Both the position numbers and the translations under genes were made by a program. 64,000 bases of DNA. Origin: Kappaphycus alvarezii. Taxonomy: Eukaryota > Rhodophyta > Florideophyceae > Gigartinales > Solieriaceae. This document shows, one piece after another, positions 32,170-43,690 of the stretch. A model generated the notes under the pieces. The model saw nothing but the letters and a program-made list of their open reading frames with translations, was not told the DNA's origin and made no database searches. The DNA is taken from assembly GCA_002205965.3 (NCBI GenBank), contig NADL03000744.1:186001-250000 (forward strand). The letters are read 5' to 3'. Each line of letters begins with the position of its first letter. Within the stretch, counting starts at the first letter, position 1.

Positions 32170-35100
32170 ATTAAAATTTCTTTCATATTCAATAATCTTT
32201 CCAGTCCAATTTCAGCCTTTTTTCAATAAGAACCAACTATTTTTCATCTGTCATTTCAAATAACTTTTATCAGTCATTAGCTTTGTTCTAAAATAAACCT
32301 TTCACGTCAACGACTAAAGGAATTGACAAAGATGTAATAAATATAACTACACCCTGATAGTATTCCGGAAAGGATTGCACAAATATCTTAAGAAATTTTT
32401 TTCACTGCTAAATACTGATACATTATTTTATCTTCATCCAGTAAAAGTAACGCAGGTTTAATTTTTTGTGAAACAAAGCCAAGTAAATAGTTATTTAGGT
32501 AAAACTTTACCGTAAACCTACGTTGAGGCCATAAGCATCGCCTTGCTCAATAACGCTGTATTCACTATTGAGGACAGTCAGTGCAAGTCTCAGATTCACT
32601 AAATAGGCACTGGTCCATGTTTAAATATTTGCATATGCCTGTTTACAGTTTAAGAATAGCTTACTGCCACATCGCAGAGTAAGATCAAAAACTCACGACC
32701 AAGGGGTCTACAAATGCAGTCGCAATGCTGTCCTGTTCAGCGAGCGCGAACAAGAGGACCGCACCACTTAGAGAAGAGAAGTGTAAATAAAAGGCGCACG
32801 AACCAAGCAGTTCAATCCAGTCATCATTGATGCAAGAGACTATGTAGCCATCACATTACAAATGCAGCTTAGACAGAATTTGAAGCCTTTAAGAACTCTT
32901 TGATAATGTTGACGATAACTACCTCGAAGTCTATACAAATACGTAAACGCCTAGTCTCGTTACCCTAAGAAGTTTTTCAAATTTCCGATAAAGTTTCTCT
33001 TCCTCCCGCAGCGCAATTGGCCGACCGCACGAAAGAAGAAGAGGTTTGCTGATAGATTAAAAATCTCCTCAATCTTCGGCCAGTGCTGTGTATCTGTCCT
33101 CTTATTCGGTTAAGCGGTAAAGTGGCATGGATATGGTAAAAAACTAAAGGGAAAACAAAACAAAGGAACTTGATACGAAAATCTCTATACTCTGTTTCCT
33201 TTGGAGTGAGAGAAAATCGTCCGAGATCTGAATCTGAAGTACTAGTTTTAGAGAGCAGTGTCGAATCAATGTCGGAATTTGTGAGTATGATTGCAACCTC
33301 ATTCGTGACAGGGAATGTTTTTTGCCAACTTGATCGATAATCAAGACTTGGTGATTATCAATGATGTGAAGAGCATGGTAGCTCCAGTTAAGGATCCCCC
33401 TGCAATGAAGGAGGGAATAAAGAAGAGAATAACCACGCAAGGGGTAAATAAGGGTGTATGAATTTCGCGTTAGATACTATATTCGGATGTCTCTCTGATG
33501 GGTCCCCGTCAGAAAACCGGCAGTAATGAAACCATCCGAGAACGCATAATAATCGCCAGGCTTCCCCTCGAGCGGACGAAGTGCGCGTCAATGCTTTCTG
33601 GTGCTCTTATTCGCTCACTTTGCTCCTCGGGCTTCGGGTCCAGTTATAAAGAGGATAAAGAAATATATGTGCATCCAATCTGATTTATTCCCATTGTTCT
33701 AGCTCCATACTTAAATAGACGAACTGCGAGTTCGATAATTATTCCTATTCTTGCTGCAATCCCTTATGATGTAAACCTCAAGCGGCCGAACGGCCCATTC
33801 GTCCCATGAGCTTGCAATTCTGCGCCTTTTATTACACTGGGCATAATGTGCTGCGAAACAAGATCCAACTTAGCCAGTTCTTTCGATTAGGGTATGCCAG
33901 GTATTTCGTTCAATTTCCGCTCGCGTAGTATTCTTCCATTTGTGCAAGATGTGTTATTGAAGAACGCCGAGTTCCCAATTATGGCATATCAAAGAGGTTT
34001 CATTTCTTCTGACAACTTCTCATGGTATAACCTAGAGACCCTAGCGATTACACCTGCAGAGAAATTTAATAGCAGCGTGTATAATCTCTCCGAGGAAATT
34101 AACCACAGAAACGTTAGTGACTTCTTCTAGCTCAGTGTGACCTTCGAATGAAGCAATTTGTGAATTAGCATAGCCATAGTCCTGTACCTTGAATTTTCCT
34201 GCACGGGCCACGGCAAAGATCCCTTTGGAAAAGGGGCAAAATTTCGACTGGTCTCGGAAAGAGATGCTGATGCCTTTTGTTCTGCTACAGTAGGCCATAC
34301 AACACAAAGCCTCAATGCCTCAGGGGGTCTGGTTGCTTTCATGAAAATAAATAAGGAAAGTTCAAGCCACGAAGAAAGTGTTGACGTTACAATACCAAAG
34401 AACGAACATAATTTATGAGCAGTAGAACTTGTTTTTGAGGTACTAAAAAGTAAGACCAAGTAGATCATTTGGTGTTAAGAATGGTTTACGCCTTCTCCTT
34501 GACGTCATCTAGTGATACGGACTTGTAAAGCTGTTCTCTGTTCGGTTTTGGTCATATAGCGGCTAAACATTGTGCGTCAATATCGCTCGAATAAAGTTTG
34601 TCGTGAAGATAAGGTCGTTGTCTGTACCATTTAAAATCAAAAGCCGTCAATGCGTACGTACTGTTGATTTGGTTGGGTGCAATAGACCTTTTCTTGTATG
34701 CTGCGCTGCTCTGTGAGTCCTGCGACTGCGTGTGAAGATCCTTCGGATGCGTATTGTAACGCATACTGAAATGGTGTAGGCGGCGGTACATTCAGCCGCC
34801 GCAGATTTGTTGAATCGTGTGCCCATGTGTCAGATTGCCTCCGAGATGCCTTGCGACAGCGATCTGGTAGGCATTCTAGTAAGTTTGAAGGGCCTTTGGA
34901 GGGCCGTTTCTGATTTCCAAATCTGACAACTGTGCTCCAAAATCTGAATAGCTTGGTGTTTGTTTATTGGCTTAGATTTGGTCGGCTGTGTAAATGTAAA
35001 GTTCTGCATGCACCCATTTAATGTAGCGGATAAGCTGGCTGATACCCAGTCGACTTGTCCGTGAATGATTAGCAATTTCAATCATAGCTAACCTTTCCAA

Positions 35101-35335
35101 AGACGTTCCCAAATGCGAATTACAGTAGATTATTTCTGTTCCTTAGGACCCGGAAAAACTGCTCAAGATTTCCTTGCCTCCCATTGCGGTCGTCGCTGTG
35201 GCACGAGCCCGACCACCGAATATCACGACCCCTTGCTCACTATCTCCTCCCTCACTTTGTACCTTACTGTTCACGCCGTTAGTTGCAAAGCCGAGGACCT
35301 GGCCTCTCCCTAACATTGGTCCCTTCTCGCCGTAA
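32170..35335. other. Largely unassigned
   Basis: On the minus strand around 34310-34050 a frame reads FRDQSKFCPFSKGIFA then GKFKVQDYGYANSQIA, which loosely resembles a copia protease (FxDSGA...F.SKDLF..., GxG). I treat this as possible only. A partial short repeat S lies at 35030-35075 (minus). Otherwise nothing recognised. Confidence 0.3.
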
Positions 35336-35779
35336 ATGGAGTTTCTTTCTACGTTCCTATCTCCAATCTTGGTGGCAGTGTTATTGTACGCGCCCTCTAG
35401 CTCGTTTTCAGTATGCAGAGATGCTACTATCCTGGACTCCAGGGGACAAACTCGTAAGGGCACTGTACAGCCGATATACAGCGATTCAAAATTCCGGGGT
35501 ACAACATTTTTGGCGGTGGCTGGCGACGTTTCGTCAGGCGACTGTCAGTCCTACGTTTGGTGTAGCACATTTCACATACTACTGTACTGTAGTGTGAAGT
35601 GCACTACTACTTGCACTGCAGTTCAGTATATACTGTACAGTACTGTACTTGTACTTGCTGCTACTCGTTTGCTTTGGATAGATATGCTGAATGTATGGAT
35701 CTTACAGCCTTTGCTCGTGTATCGTCAGCTGGCCTACGACATACTGATTACAAATGCAACCCTATTTACTGACCTATAG
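35336..35779 (+). CDS. Hypothetical secreted protein, possibly a gene fragment
   Basis: A 147-codon ORF from ATG 35336. Residues 1-24 look like a signal peptide (LSPILVAVLLYAPSSSFS). The next ~55 residues are hydrophilic and well composed, with cysteines (VCRDATILDSRG, SGDCQSYVWC). The second half is encoded by sequence rich in ACTGTAC/GTACAGT runs and becomes Cys/Val/Leu-rich, which looks like non-coding sequence read through. My reading is that the 5' half is a real exported-protein gene cut off by repeat sequence near 35570. No family recognised. It lies just upstream of a gypsy relic. Confidence 0.35.
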   Translation: MEFLSTFLSPILVAVLLYAPSSSFSVCRDATILDSRGQTRKGTVQPIYSDSKFRGTTFLAVAGDVSSGDCQSYVWCSTFHILLYCSVKCTTTCTAVQYILYSTVLVLAATRLLWIDMLNVWILQPLLVYRQLAYDILITNATLFTDL

Positions 35780-35853
35780 TGCAATGGCACGTACGGGCAC
35801 CTGAAATCGTTTGCAGCGTTTCCTGAAACCAGAAACCTCGTGAAAACCACCAA

Positions 35854-37797
35854 TTGAATGTGATAATTTATAGCCTTAGTATAACAGTTCCAGGAGTGGG
35901 AGTCACTCTGGCCAAGAAGATGAAAAAGAGTAAGAAATTTAAGAATATCCCGAAGGACGTACTAGAATATGTGAAGAAGTACAATTTGGTGGCTGAGCTT
36001 GCATCAGCCCCAACTGGGATAACGTTTGGTCAACTTTTGAGGGGCGACGCAGAGGACGCGTGAAAAGAACTCAAAAAAATTATCAGGTCTAATAAGTCCG
36101 CTAAGGGTAAGAAACTGTTTCTTCAATCGGCCTCGACAGCACCAAGACGTCTTAAGCTGGTACCAGTCAAAGTATTGGTAATGAGAACCCAAACTCTGTT
36201 CTATTCGGGCGCTGTTCCAAACCTCATTTCAGAAACTTTCGTGACAGGTCTAGGTCTTGAAATTATTCCAACTACTCGAAGAATAACTGTGGCGGATGGA
36301 ACCGTATCAAAATGCATGGGCACTGTTGACAAGGTTTCCGTGTTCTTTGGGGACTCTAAAGTTAATGTAGACTTTCTTGTCATGCCTGACCTCCCTTTCT
36401 ATGCAATCATCGGCTGCCCTACCATGGCAAGACTAGGGACATGCATTGACTTGGGCAACCAAATCGTTTCAGTTAATATTGACGGCAGAACCGTGAAGAT
36501 GCCCCTGGATTTCGTGAAATGCACACATCCGGTAGATTTAAAAGAAACGGACAGTGAAGATTTCACTTCTAGCTATGACAGCGAAGATTCCGAACCAACT
36601 AACACTTTCGGAAGTGGAGAAGGGTACGCTCGGGGGATACTGAACATTGCATGGGACGATTATGATTCTGGGTTTGAAACAGATGAAGACTGGAATTCTA
36701 GGGTAGGTTTGAGACCTGAATTTGTTTCTTTTCGCGATAATATCGAATCAAAAGACGGCATTCAGAGCGTGAAAAATGATTACCTTTGCAAAGAAAATAA
36801 GAATACGTCGAATTCCATATCTGAAGATGTGAGCACGCCGGACGGTGTCCTACAAAATTTGGAGGGAGAGGCTCGAGAAGAAGACCAGCGCCAAATGGCA
36901 GAAATTCAAGAAAAAGTACAGCACATTCCAGCCCCCGCCTCAATGAAAATATCCGACATTTTAACATCTTCCGAAGTAATTTCATGGAGCGCTTCCGATC
37001 TAAGACAAGCAAAAGTACCGGTCACTCACTCATTTGAACTTACCGATACTCAACCAATTTACCACAGACCTAGACGTCAACCGCCAAAATATGACCAATT
37101 TATCTCAGAGAATGTTAAAAGTATGCTGGAAAATGATATTATTCGGTCAGTTTCATCCCCATGGTCATTTCCAGTTGTGATAGCACCAAAGAAAGATGGA
37201 AAACTTCGCTTTTGCGTCGATTACAGACAACTGAACCAGAGAATGACACGCGATCGATTTCCGGTTCCAAACATGGAGGAAATACTCGAGGATTTGAAGG
37301 ACGGGAGATACTTCACATCGATTGACCTTTACACTGGCTATTGGCAGATTCCATTGGATGAAAATTGTAAGGACAAAACAACCTTTACCTGCAAAGCCGG
37401 TACATTCAGGTTCGAAGTGATGCCTTTTGGTCTCATGAATGCACCAGCTACGTTCCAAAGAATGATGAAAGAGGTTTTGAAAGGACTTCCATTTGCAAGA
37501 GTTAATATCGATGATGTGGTGATATTCTCAAAAACCTTGGATCAGCACATATCGCATGTCAAGACGGTGGTGGAGAGGATATCTGCGTACAGCCTGAAAA
37601 TTAAGTTAAGCAAATGTTTATTTGCGAAATCTTCTATCCAATTACTCGGTGATATCGTCGATCAAGAGGGCATTAAAGTGGATTCAGGGAAAACGAAAAA
37701 AATTAAGTTGGAACCAAGGCCCTCTTCAAAGGCGGAGGTTCGAAGCTTCTTAGGACTGGTCTCATATTACAGAAGATTTATCAAAGATTTCGCCTAA
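35854..37797 (+). pseudogene. Ty3/gypsy Gag end, protease and reverse transcriptase
   Basis: One frame with a single early TGA (36061-36063) and then 540 open codons (36175-37797). The first part is a Gag/pol linker (ITFGQLLRGDAEDA). Next comes a retropepsin whose active site reads FYSGAVPNLIS, the catalytic Asp replaced by Tyr, and which ends FYAIIGCPTMARLG. After an acidic linker the RT follows: FPVVIAPKKDGKLRFCVDYR, FTSIDLYTGYWQIPL, FRFEVMPFGLMNAPATFQ, the active site VNIDDVVIFS (usually Y(V/L/I)DD), and VRSFLGLVSYYRRFIKDFA. RT would copy element RNA to DNA in the particle. A TAA replaces the codon after KDFA, beyond which AAPCLF shows the frame once continued. RNase H and integrase are missing. 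Confidence 0.85.
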
Positions 37798-38114
37798 ACT
37801 GCAGCACCGTGTCTTTTTAAGAAGGCGAACACTAACGAAAACAGAAGAAGAACAATGATGACGAGCCAGGACGTTCGTCTTGAGCGAAAAAGCGTGATAT
37901 AATGAAAATTGTAGATATTATTTGGCATTCTGTGCTGGCTGTGCTGGCACTCTGCGCTGGCTGCGCTGGTATGCTGCGCTGGCTGTGCTGTCACTGTAGT
38001 TACAGTTTTATTCTCAATTATTTTTAGAGGGGGGCTTTGCGCCGTACTGTAGCGGTGATAATAGGGCACAAAGGTACTGTATTGGTGCTACGGATTGCGA
38101 GGGTTGAAAACCCT

Positions 38115-38121
38115 ATATAAG
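38115..38121 (+). promoter_or_regulatory. First TATA box in the LTR
   Basis: TATATAA inside ACCCTATATAAGGGGCC, 13 bp before the ATG of the acidic ORF remnant. Conserved in the 57-kb copy (CTATATAAAGGGCC on the minus strand). It is very close to the ATG, so transcripts would begin at or after that codon. Confidence 0.45.
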
Positions 38122-38134
38122 GGGCCGGAAAATA

Positions 38135-38302
38135 TGGACCAGGTGTTCCCGATTCTGGAACTGGATGGGTGCGTCCTCAGTGGTTGAAATATTTCGCAGG
38201 AGGCAATGGAGAATTCTAAGCCGTTCGCAGATATTTATGTGGACTGCCTGGGCGGAATGGATATTTTGGGGGAACTGTTCGGCTCTGATATAGAGGACTA
38301 AG
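38135..38302 (+). pseudogene. Acidic-ORF remnant in the LTR
   Basis: ATG to TAA over 56 codons with one TGA at codon 18. It encodes MDQVFPILELDGCVLSG, stop, NISQEAMENSKPFADIYVDC and GGMDILGELFGSDIED. The N-terminal ~115 residues of the intact 10222-10743 protein are missing; the place is taken by the GCGCTGG tandem repeat and promoter sequence. Confidence 0.6.
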
Positions 38303-38435
38303 ATATCAAGGAAAGAATCTAGACATTTATCTTGATAGTACCTGCTGTTAGTCATTCTCGTTCACACAATTCCATTTGATGCATTTTATGGTTCTTAGTA
38401 TGTTTCTTTGAGACTTTCGGGATACCCAAAAAGTC

Positions 38436-38442
38436 TATATAA
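38436..38442 (+). promoter_or_regulatory. Second, conserved TATA box of the LTR
   Basis: TATATAA in AGTCTATATAAGCTGAGTAAACTGC. The box and the following ~60 bp (GCTGAGTAAA, TCCTC, GAGGTCAAGCAAGTTGG) are kept in the 57-kb, 10-kb and, with a damaged box, 22-kb copies. It is the most likely U3 promoter, with the R region downstream. Confidence 0.5.
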
Positions 38443-38749
38443 GCTGAGTAAACTGCTTCCTCTTGTGGAGGTCAAGCAAGTTGGCAGACAACTTCAAGCC
38501 AAGTCCTGAGCAGTAGGGAGTTGAGAGTCAACCTCAGACCCAAGAAACCCTTTTCCTACGCTGCTCACAGAGCATCAGTGGTAGACCCTGCCCCTTCCAT
38601 ACTTGCTTGTAGACCTCTCAACTCTCTTCCATATACACTCCTTTTTATTTGTTCAAGTATACCACGGTAGCACTTTTGTCGCTTGCAACACCTCTTTCTT
38701 GGGGTATTTGGTTCTGAGTATCTCTTCTCCCGACGATTAACCCCTATCA

Positions 38750-39460
38750 CAATGCACACTGGAACGACGACGTCTGGATTCGTTGCCAAAATCCAGACGA
38801 TCACACCGGTACCGCACCGAGGGACTGGATACGCGGCCTTGCATTCCGCAAAGGCTCCGGCGCCGCTTTCCTCCTGGTGCATCCCACCACTGACACGGAA
38901 GTGTCGGCAGTACACTGAAGACCATGGTACGTCGCTACCATGCACTGTCTGTCTACGATGAATCGCTCCTCCCGAACTTTGAGCATTGCAAACGACTCAT
39001 GGACAGGCTAGGAGACCACGCAGTGTACCTGTGTCCTTCGAATTTCGGTCGCAAACACCGCCATGACTCGCTAAGCAACGTCATTGCCGATCGTATCGCC
39101 CGTGCAGCCAGTCTGGACTGCCAATTTAACGTTCTGCTCCTGGTGCCCGGCTTCGAGCTAAGACCCGCTGACATCCTTGTCCAGCCAACGCCAGCTCCCG
39201 ACGCTACTGCGAAGCGCCCCATCGCCTGCGACGTCACCGTCGAATCACCGTTCAAGGCCGTCGTAAGATCAAGGGCTACCCGTGGAGTGGGAGGTGCTGC
39301 GTCAATTGCGCACAGAAACGAGGTCACTGACCTGGAACGCAAACTGTCGCGTCGACTCCCGCCCCCTTCCGACAACCCTACACAAGCCCCAACTCCGGTT
39401 TCCAACCGCTGGCTTTCGATTTCCTGGGTTCGCCTTCCCCCACTACTATCCGCTTCATAG
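38750..39460 (+). pseudogene. RLE-type LINE C-terminal fragment, second lineage
   Basis: In one frame GLAFRKGSGAAFLLVHP (38835-38885) matches the GAxxWLxxxP linker. It then shifts to the 38924-39460 frame, which holds DRLGDHAVYLCPSNFGRKHR, RHDSLSNVIADRIA, ELRPADILVQP and ACDVTVESP. This is the GDHAxxC...RHD...RPADI...DV pattern of a restriction-like endonuclease. It differs enough from the other copies here to be another LINE lineage. It starts exactly where the LTR ends. Confidence 0.65.
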
Positions 39461-40100
39461 AGGATCTCCTCTCGCGCATTGCGGAAAAATTGCGGACATC
39501 TGCTCGATTCATTAGAATGAGAATATATGGACGCATTGTAAATAATGTATGTAGTACTGTAGTTACACGATCTGATCGCCTCTGGTGAACGCTATCGTGC
39601 CCCGTACACTTGTGCATGTGTCTGACGTGGAACACCCGCTTAGCACTCACCTAGCAACACATGTACAGTATGTAGTCTGTTCTTGCGCTGCACCCGCGAT
39701 AGATCGGATATACAGTACGCGAAATACCTATAAGAATTGCCCTATTTATATATTTATTTGCGACAATATTTACAGTACTGACTTGAAACTTTGCCTACAC
39801 CATTTTCCCGGGAAACCAAAAAAAAACAACATATCAGATTACTCTGGCAATTTTAAATAAAAGATATCCAAAAACGGCCATCTTGGGGGGGTTCATTTCC
39901 TATAAGACTTTACGCAATCCAAAACATCATCTTAAAGGTTGATAAACAACCTTTTGTCTTCGAACAGAAGGATCAGACAACTGCATAGTCTAAAAGCTCT
40001 GCCGATTGAAGGACAGAGGTTCGCATAGGTGCAAAAAGCCGCAAACTCCGACAGATGGTACCATTTTTGAACAATTTTAGCGCTATGCAGTCAGGGGATT
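39460..40100. other. Intergenic, nothing recognised
   Basis: Several ACTGTA/TACAGTA words (39548, 39665, 39715, 39770). No gene seen. Confidence 0.35.
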
Positions 40101-40104
40101 AGGG

Positions 40105-42040
40105 AACCACCAAGGCGACCGATCACAGGATTGAGCTGACGTCGGGCGCCCGGTCGGTGTATCAGCAACCATCAAGGATGGTTGTGAGGGCCCGAAACAT
40201 CGAACGCCAAGAGGTGGTGCGAATGATGAAGGAGAGCACCATAGAACCCTTGCACTCCGAATGGGCTAGCGCAGTGGTGTTCATACCCAAATCTGATGGA
40301 TGAATGCGCTTTTTTCGTAGACTATCGGTGGTTGAACTCCTTAGCGTTGTGCGACTCTTACCCAATATACAGAATAGAAGAGTTCATTGATTTCTTAGGC
40401 GATGCAGTAGTATTCTCCGCATCGGATTGTAATTGTCGTACTGACAGGTACCTATTTATGACACCGATAAGTATAAGACGAAGTTCACCTGTTATTCGGG
40501 GCTCTACTGTTTTCGACGCATGCTTTTTGGTTTATATAGCGCTCCAGCTACATTCTGTAGGGCGGTCGACATTATCCTATCGGAGTGAAAATGGCAGTAC
40601 GCCCTCGTACATTTGGATGACGTAATCATGTAATCACTTCAACAATCTCCAAACGGTGTTTATTCACATGAAGGAAGCGGACCCGTCGCTGAAGCTGAAG
40701 AATTTTCGGTTCTTCGAGGACTCAGTTGATTACCTGGACCACGTAGTGCGCCCAGGTACCCAAGTAAACTGACCGAGGCATACACAGTCCTATATAAACC
40801 CTGGTTTGGAGCGGCCGGCTTAGCCCATCCAGCCTCATTCAAAGTTTAAACCACAGTTCTACCTAAATCTGCTCGTCTGCGCTGAACACACCACAGGTAC
40901 GTGTTTCCACCATCATACCGGCGAGCGTCCCGAGATTTGCGAATGCGGTGTTATCCCTTACAGAGAAAATAAGTAAATGGAGCGAGGGAGAGAGAGAAGG
41001 AGGGAACAACAGAAGGAGGGTGAAATAGGGAGTGAGAGAGAGAAGAATTGATAGACCAAGGAAGAGAGCTGGGGGGAGAGAAAATGGTGAGGAGCTTTGC
41101 TTAGACAAAACATTGAGGGAGGCTGGGGCTTATACAGATCTCGCGTTGTGTCGATTGGTGCTTCCAGACGATCGAAGGATATTCAAGAAGCCATGTAGAC
41201 GACTGTGGGAGGCTAAAACCTAAACCAGCTTTAGCCAATCCAAAGAAAATTAGCCCAGGCTCACAGAACTTTACAGTTCGAAAGCGTAACGGTCAAGCTC
41301 TAGGCTGTACAGCAAGCTAAAGTAATAGATGTACAGTACCCAGTGGGGTTCAAGTGCTACGCCCTGCGGGAGCTGGTACAGCAACTCCAGAAGGCTAAAA
41401 GCACCATGACAGAGTCTCAGCGGGGTACAAGACCTACTTTGATCAAGAGGCTGGGACCATCCTAAAGGTAATAGTCGGGAATCTGGCGGACCTGGGAAGA
41501 CCCACCTTCCGTAAGCGCTACATGGAGGACACAGGTGCTAAGGACTAAGAGTGCAACTGGTCAGCGAAGTTGGCTAACCGCATGACAGGACCTTTTAAGG
41601 TGGTGGCGGTACAGTCACACTTGGTCATCGTTGAGGAGAACCGCATCCCCATAACAGTAAATCAAGACCGGGTTACAGTATAGCCAACGGAAACGAACCG
41701 CCAAGAGGAAGCAGAGCAATCCCAGCAGGACGTAACTGACCACTGGAGGAACGCCCACAGGAGGGAGCGACATGTACCCCGTGGAGCGGTTAGGGCGTCA
41801 TTACCGCCACGGCCCAGGATATCAGTCCGTGTCTAATAGTTTGGGTACGGCTCGTAGGACGATTAATGGCTATATGAAGACGACATACCACGCCACTGCA
41901 TCTTCCAGTACTGGCGCCGCAAGCGTAAGCCGGTACCATCGCGCTATCGCCCCGAGGCAGATCGCCGCAATGGAAGGAGGACACGAGTAAGGGAGGGGAC
42001 AGCCCTCAGGGCATAACTGGGAGTTAATCGAGCGGCAGGG
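40105..42040 (+). mobile_element. Ty3/gypsy relic B (RT start and integrase C-terminus)
   Basis: Decayed but clear: DHRIELTSGARSVYQQPSR, EVVRMMKESTIEPLHSEWAS, AVVFIPKSDG then FFVDYRWLNSL and FLGDAVVFSASDCN (RT fingers and palm), and a YIWMT remnant of the DD region near 40620. RNase H and the integrase core are gone. A GA-rich stretch lies at 40980-41075. From about 41340 the integrase C-terminus is readable: ALRELVQQLQKAKSTMTESQ, then AKLANRMTGPFKVVAVQSH and PITVNQDRVTV. A basic tail runs to about 42040. Multiple stops throughout. Confidence 0.65.
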
Positions 42041-42054
42041 GGAAGACGAGTCGC

Positions 42055-42600
42055 TCAAAGGACCTCAGGGATAAGGGTAGCACAGCCTGTGCTGCACAGG
42101 GGCTTTCTTGATGGCATATATACGAAATGGCCCTGGTTTCTCCGCATAGTTCTCGATCCCGTTAATAAGATGGAGAAGCTGCTCTTTAAGATCCCGGGAG
42201 GAGCACGTAAGATGTGGAACATTCGTTTGGCGTCCTTCAATGAAAGTGGCATATTTTGAGTCGTCCCGGAAGATATTGGTCCAATGATGTCATGGTACAA
42301 ATTGTGGAGAGCTGCATTATCTTGAATAATATGGTCGTTGAGGAAAGGGAGGAGCTCGATGGAGAATCTTATTTCGTGGTTACATAAAATGATGAGCTCT
42401 TGATTGGCGGAAATGCGACGCCTATGTGGGGTAACCTTGACAGTATTGACATATCAACAGTCGTCCCTCCTGGCTCGCTTTCTGCTCCTTTTGGGATTAG
42501 TACCTTTACGAGACGAAACATTACAACACGCAGAAACTCGTAATGCATCATCTTTGGATGTTCAAGGGATCTTCCGTGTCATGAAAGGACACGCGTGACT
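42055..42600 (-). pseudogene. Unassigned minus-strand coding relic
   Basis: Stop-poor minus-strand reading with at least two frame changes: EFLRVVMFRLVKVLIPKGAE, then RISANQELIILCNHEIRFSI and ELLPFLNDHIIQDNAALHNL, then FIEGRQTNVPHLTCSSRDLK and EQLLHLINGIENYAEKPGPF. Composition is protein-like but I do not recognise the family. It lies between two gypsy relics and may be part of a transposon tail. Confidence 0.3.
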
Positions 42601-42719
42601 CGTACTATTACAGTAACGATGTTTTTCCTTGAGACATGCGATCGGTTATCATAGACAAACCTACAAAATACGAGTAAAGCAGAGATTTATCATTGCTAAC
42701 CAATGTATTTATTTTCGAT

Positions 42720-43690
42720 AGTGAAATTGTGAGGCGCTACATCCGGTAGCGCAGAAGAAGCTTGAGGATGGAGCTGGACAGAGTCTTTCGAAATGGGTCC
42801 GGCAGCATGTTTTGCAGCCCTTACTCTCGCTTCCTGCAACGCTTCTGCACAGATGAGATTAAAATATTCCACTGGAACGCCGCGTTTACCAACCCCAAAC
42901 GAGCATCTTGAACGTTGGAGACTACTTGGATCATCGTGCGTACCGAGACTGGAATGAAGCGAACGGAATCCGCAGCAGCTCGATCAAGAAGTCTTCTTTT
43001 TCGAGTACCGCTCGCATCCGGGTCCTTCTCTATTATGACGTTCTCATCCGTGACTCGGTCTACGCGGTTACGCGGAAAAGGCCTTGTCCCGGGGAAGAAG
43101 CTTGTGTGCAACTTCTTCTGCGTACGTAGTGGCTTCTTCCTGTTCTTCTGCGGTCAAAGTGCGGGCCGGACGGTCGACGAAGACCTCGTCTCCCGGTCGG
43201 ATGACTGGTTGGAACCGAACCTTGCGGTCAAAATCGCGCTTGTACCGTTGTTGCGCGGCGGACATCTTGGAGGTTGCTGTGCTCAACCGACCTCTTAATT
43301 TCTGGATTGCGTCCGTTTGAGCTGGGTTGGCGTGAGGCCAGCCGGGCGGTCATCCCAGGATGTCGGGAAGGATCGCACGATGATTTCATGGGGGTGGCGG
43401 GTCAAAACCAAGTCGAACAGTGTCATTCCTGTTGATCGGTGTACCTGCATGTTGTATCCGTACGTCTGCAGTTCGACAAAAACTCGTCCCAGTTCGTTGT
43501 GTGGTCCGCGAAGTAATTCGGTTGATGCAGCAGAGGAGGATTCGCCATTAGACATGGTAAGGGTGTTGTGTTGTGTGAATGTCGGCCCAGACGGTGATTC
43601 ATCTGGAGCTGGCTCGAAGGATGAGAACAAGCGACGACTTGATAGACCAGAAGTTTTGGCTAAGGTTTCGAAGTTGTCGGTTATATAGAC
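42720..43690 (-). pseudogene. Ty3/gypsy relic C, integrase C-terminal part
   Basis: Minus strand, three overlapping frames. They give YGYNMQVHRSTGMTLFDLVL (the usual YNxxVHxSTGxxPFxLVxxR end of the integrase core), SAAQQRYKRDFDRKVRFQP, VIRPGDEVFVDRP (the GDxVxV motif) and RVTDENVIIEKD. Integrase joins element DNA into the chromosome. Frameshifts near 43290 and 43090. Its preceding domains are absent. Confidence 0.7.

Larger units (their letters stand above)
37895..38749 (+). mobile_element. LTR of the acidic-ORF family (855 bp), no flanking duplication
   Basis: Begins TGATATAATGAAAATTG and ends ACCCCTATCA, matching the solo LTR at 57077-57971 end to end in the opposite orientation. The five bases on each side (AAGCG, CAATG) differ, so it is not a simple solo LTR. 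It directly follows the truncated gypsy pol in the same orientation, so it may be that element's 3' LTR after an internal deletion, or the product of recombination between copies. Contains a short GCGCTGGCTGTGCTG-type tandem repeat, two TATATAA boxes and the acidic ORF remnant. Confidence 0.75.

Noticed and set aside
34041-34310. Minus-strand frame resembling a copia protease (FRDQSKFCPFSKGIFA...)
   Set aside because: Only the general layout fits; the catalytic DSG/DTG is missing and no integrase or RT follows. Too weak to list as a feature of its own.
38683-38961. Plus and minus ORFs over the LTR/LINE junction (38565-38961)
   Set aside because: They span the junction of two unrelated elements, so they are chance open frames.
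40975-41075. GA-rich stretch as a possible regulatory element
   Set aside because: Simple low-complexity purine run inside a dead gypsy relic; nothing points to function.
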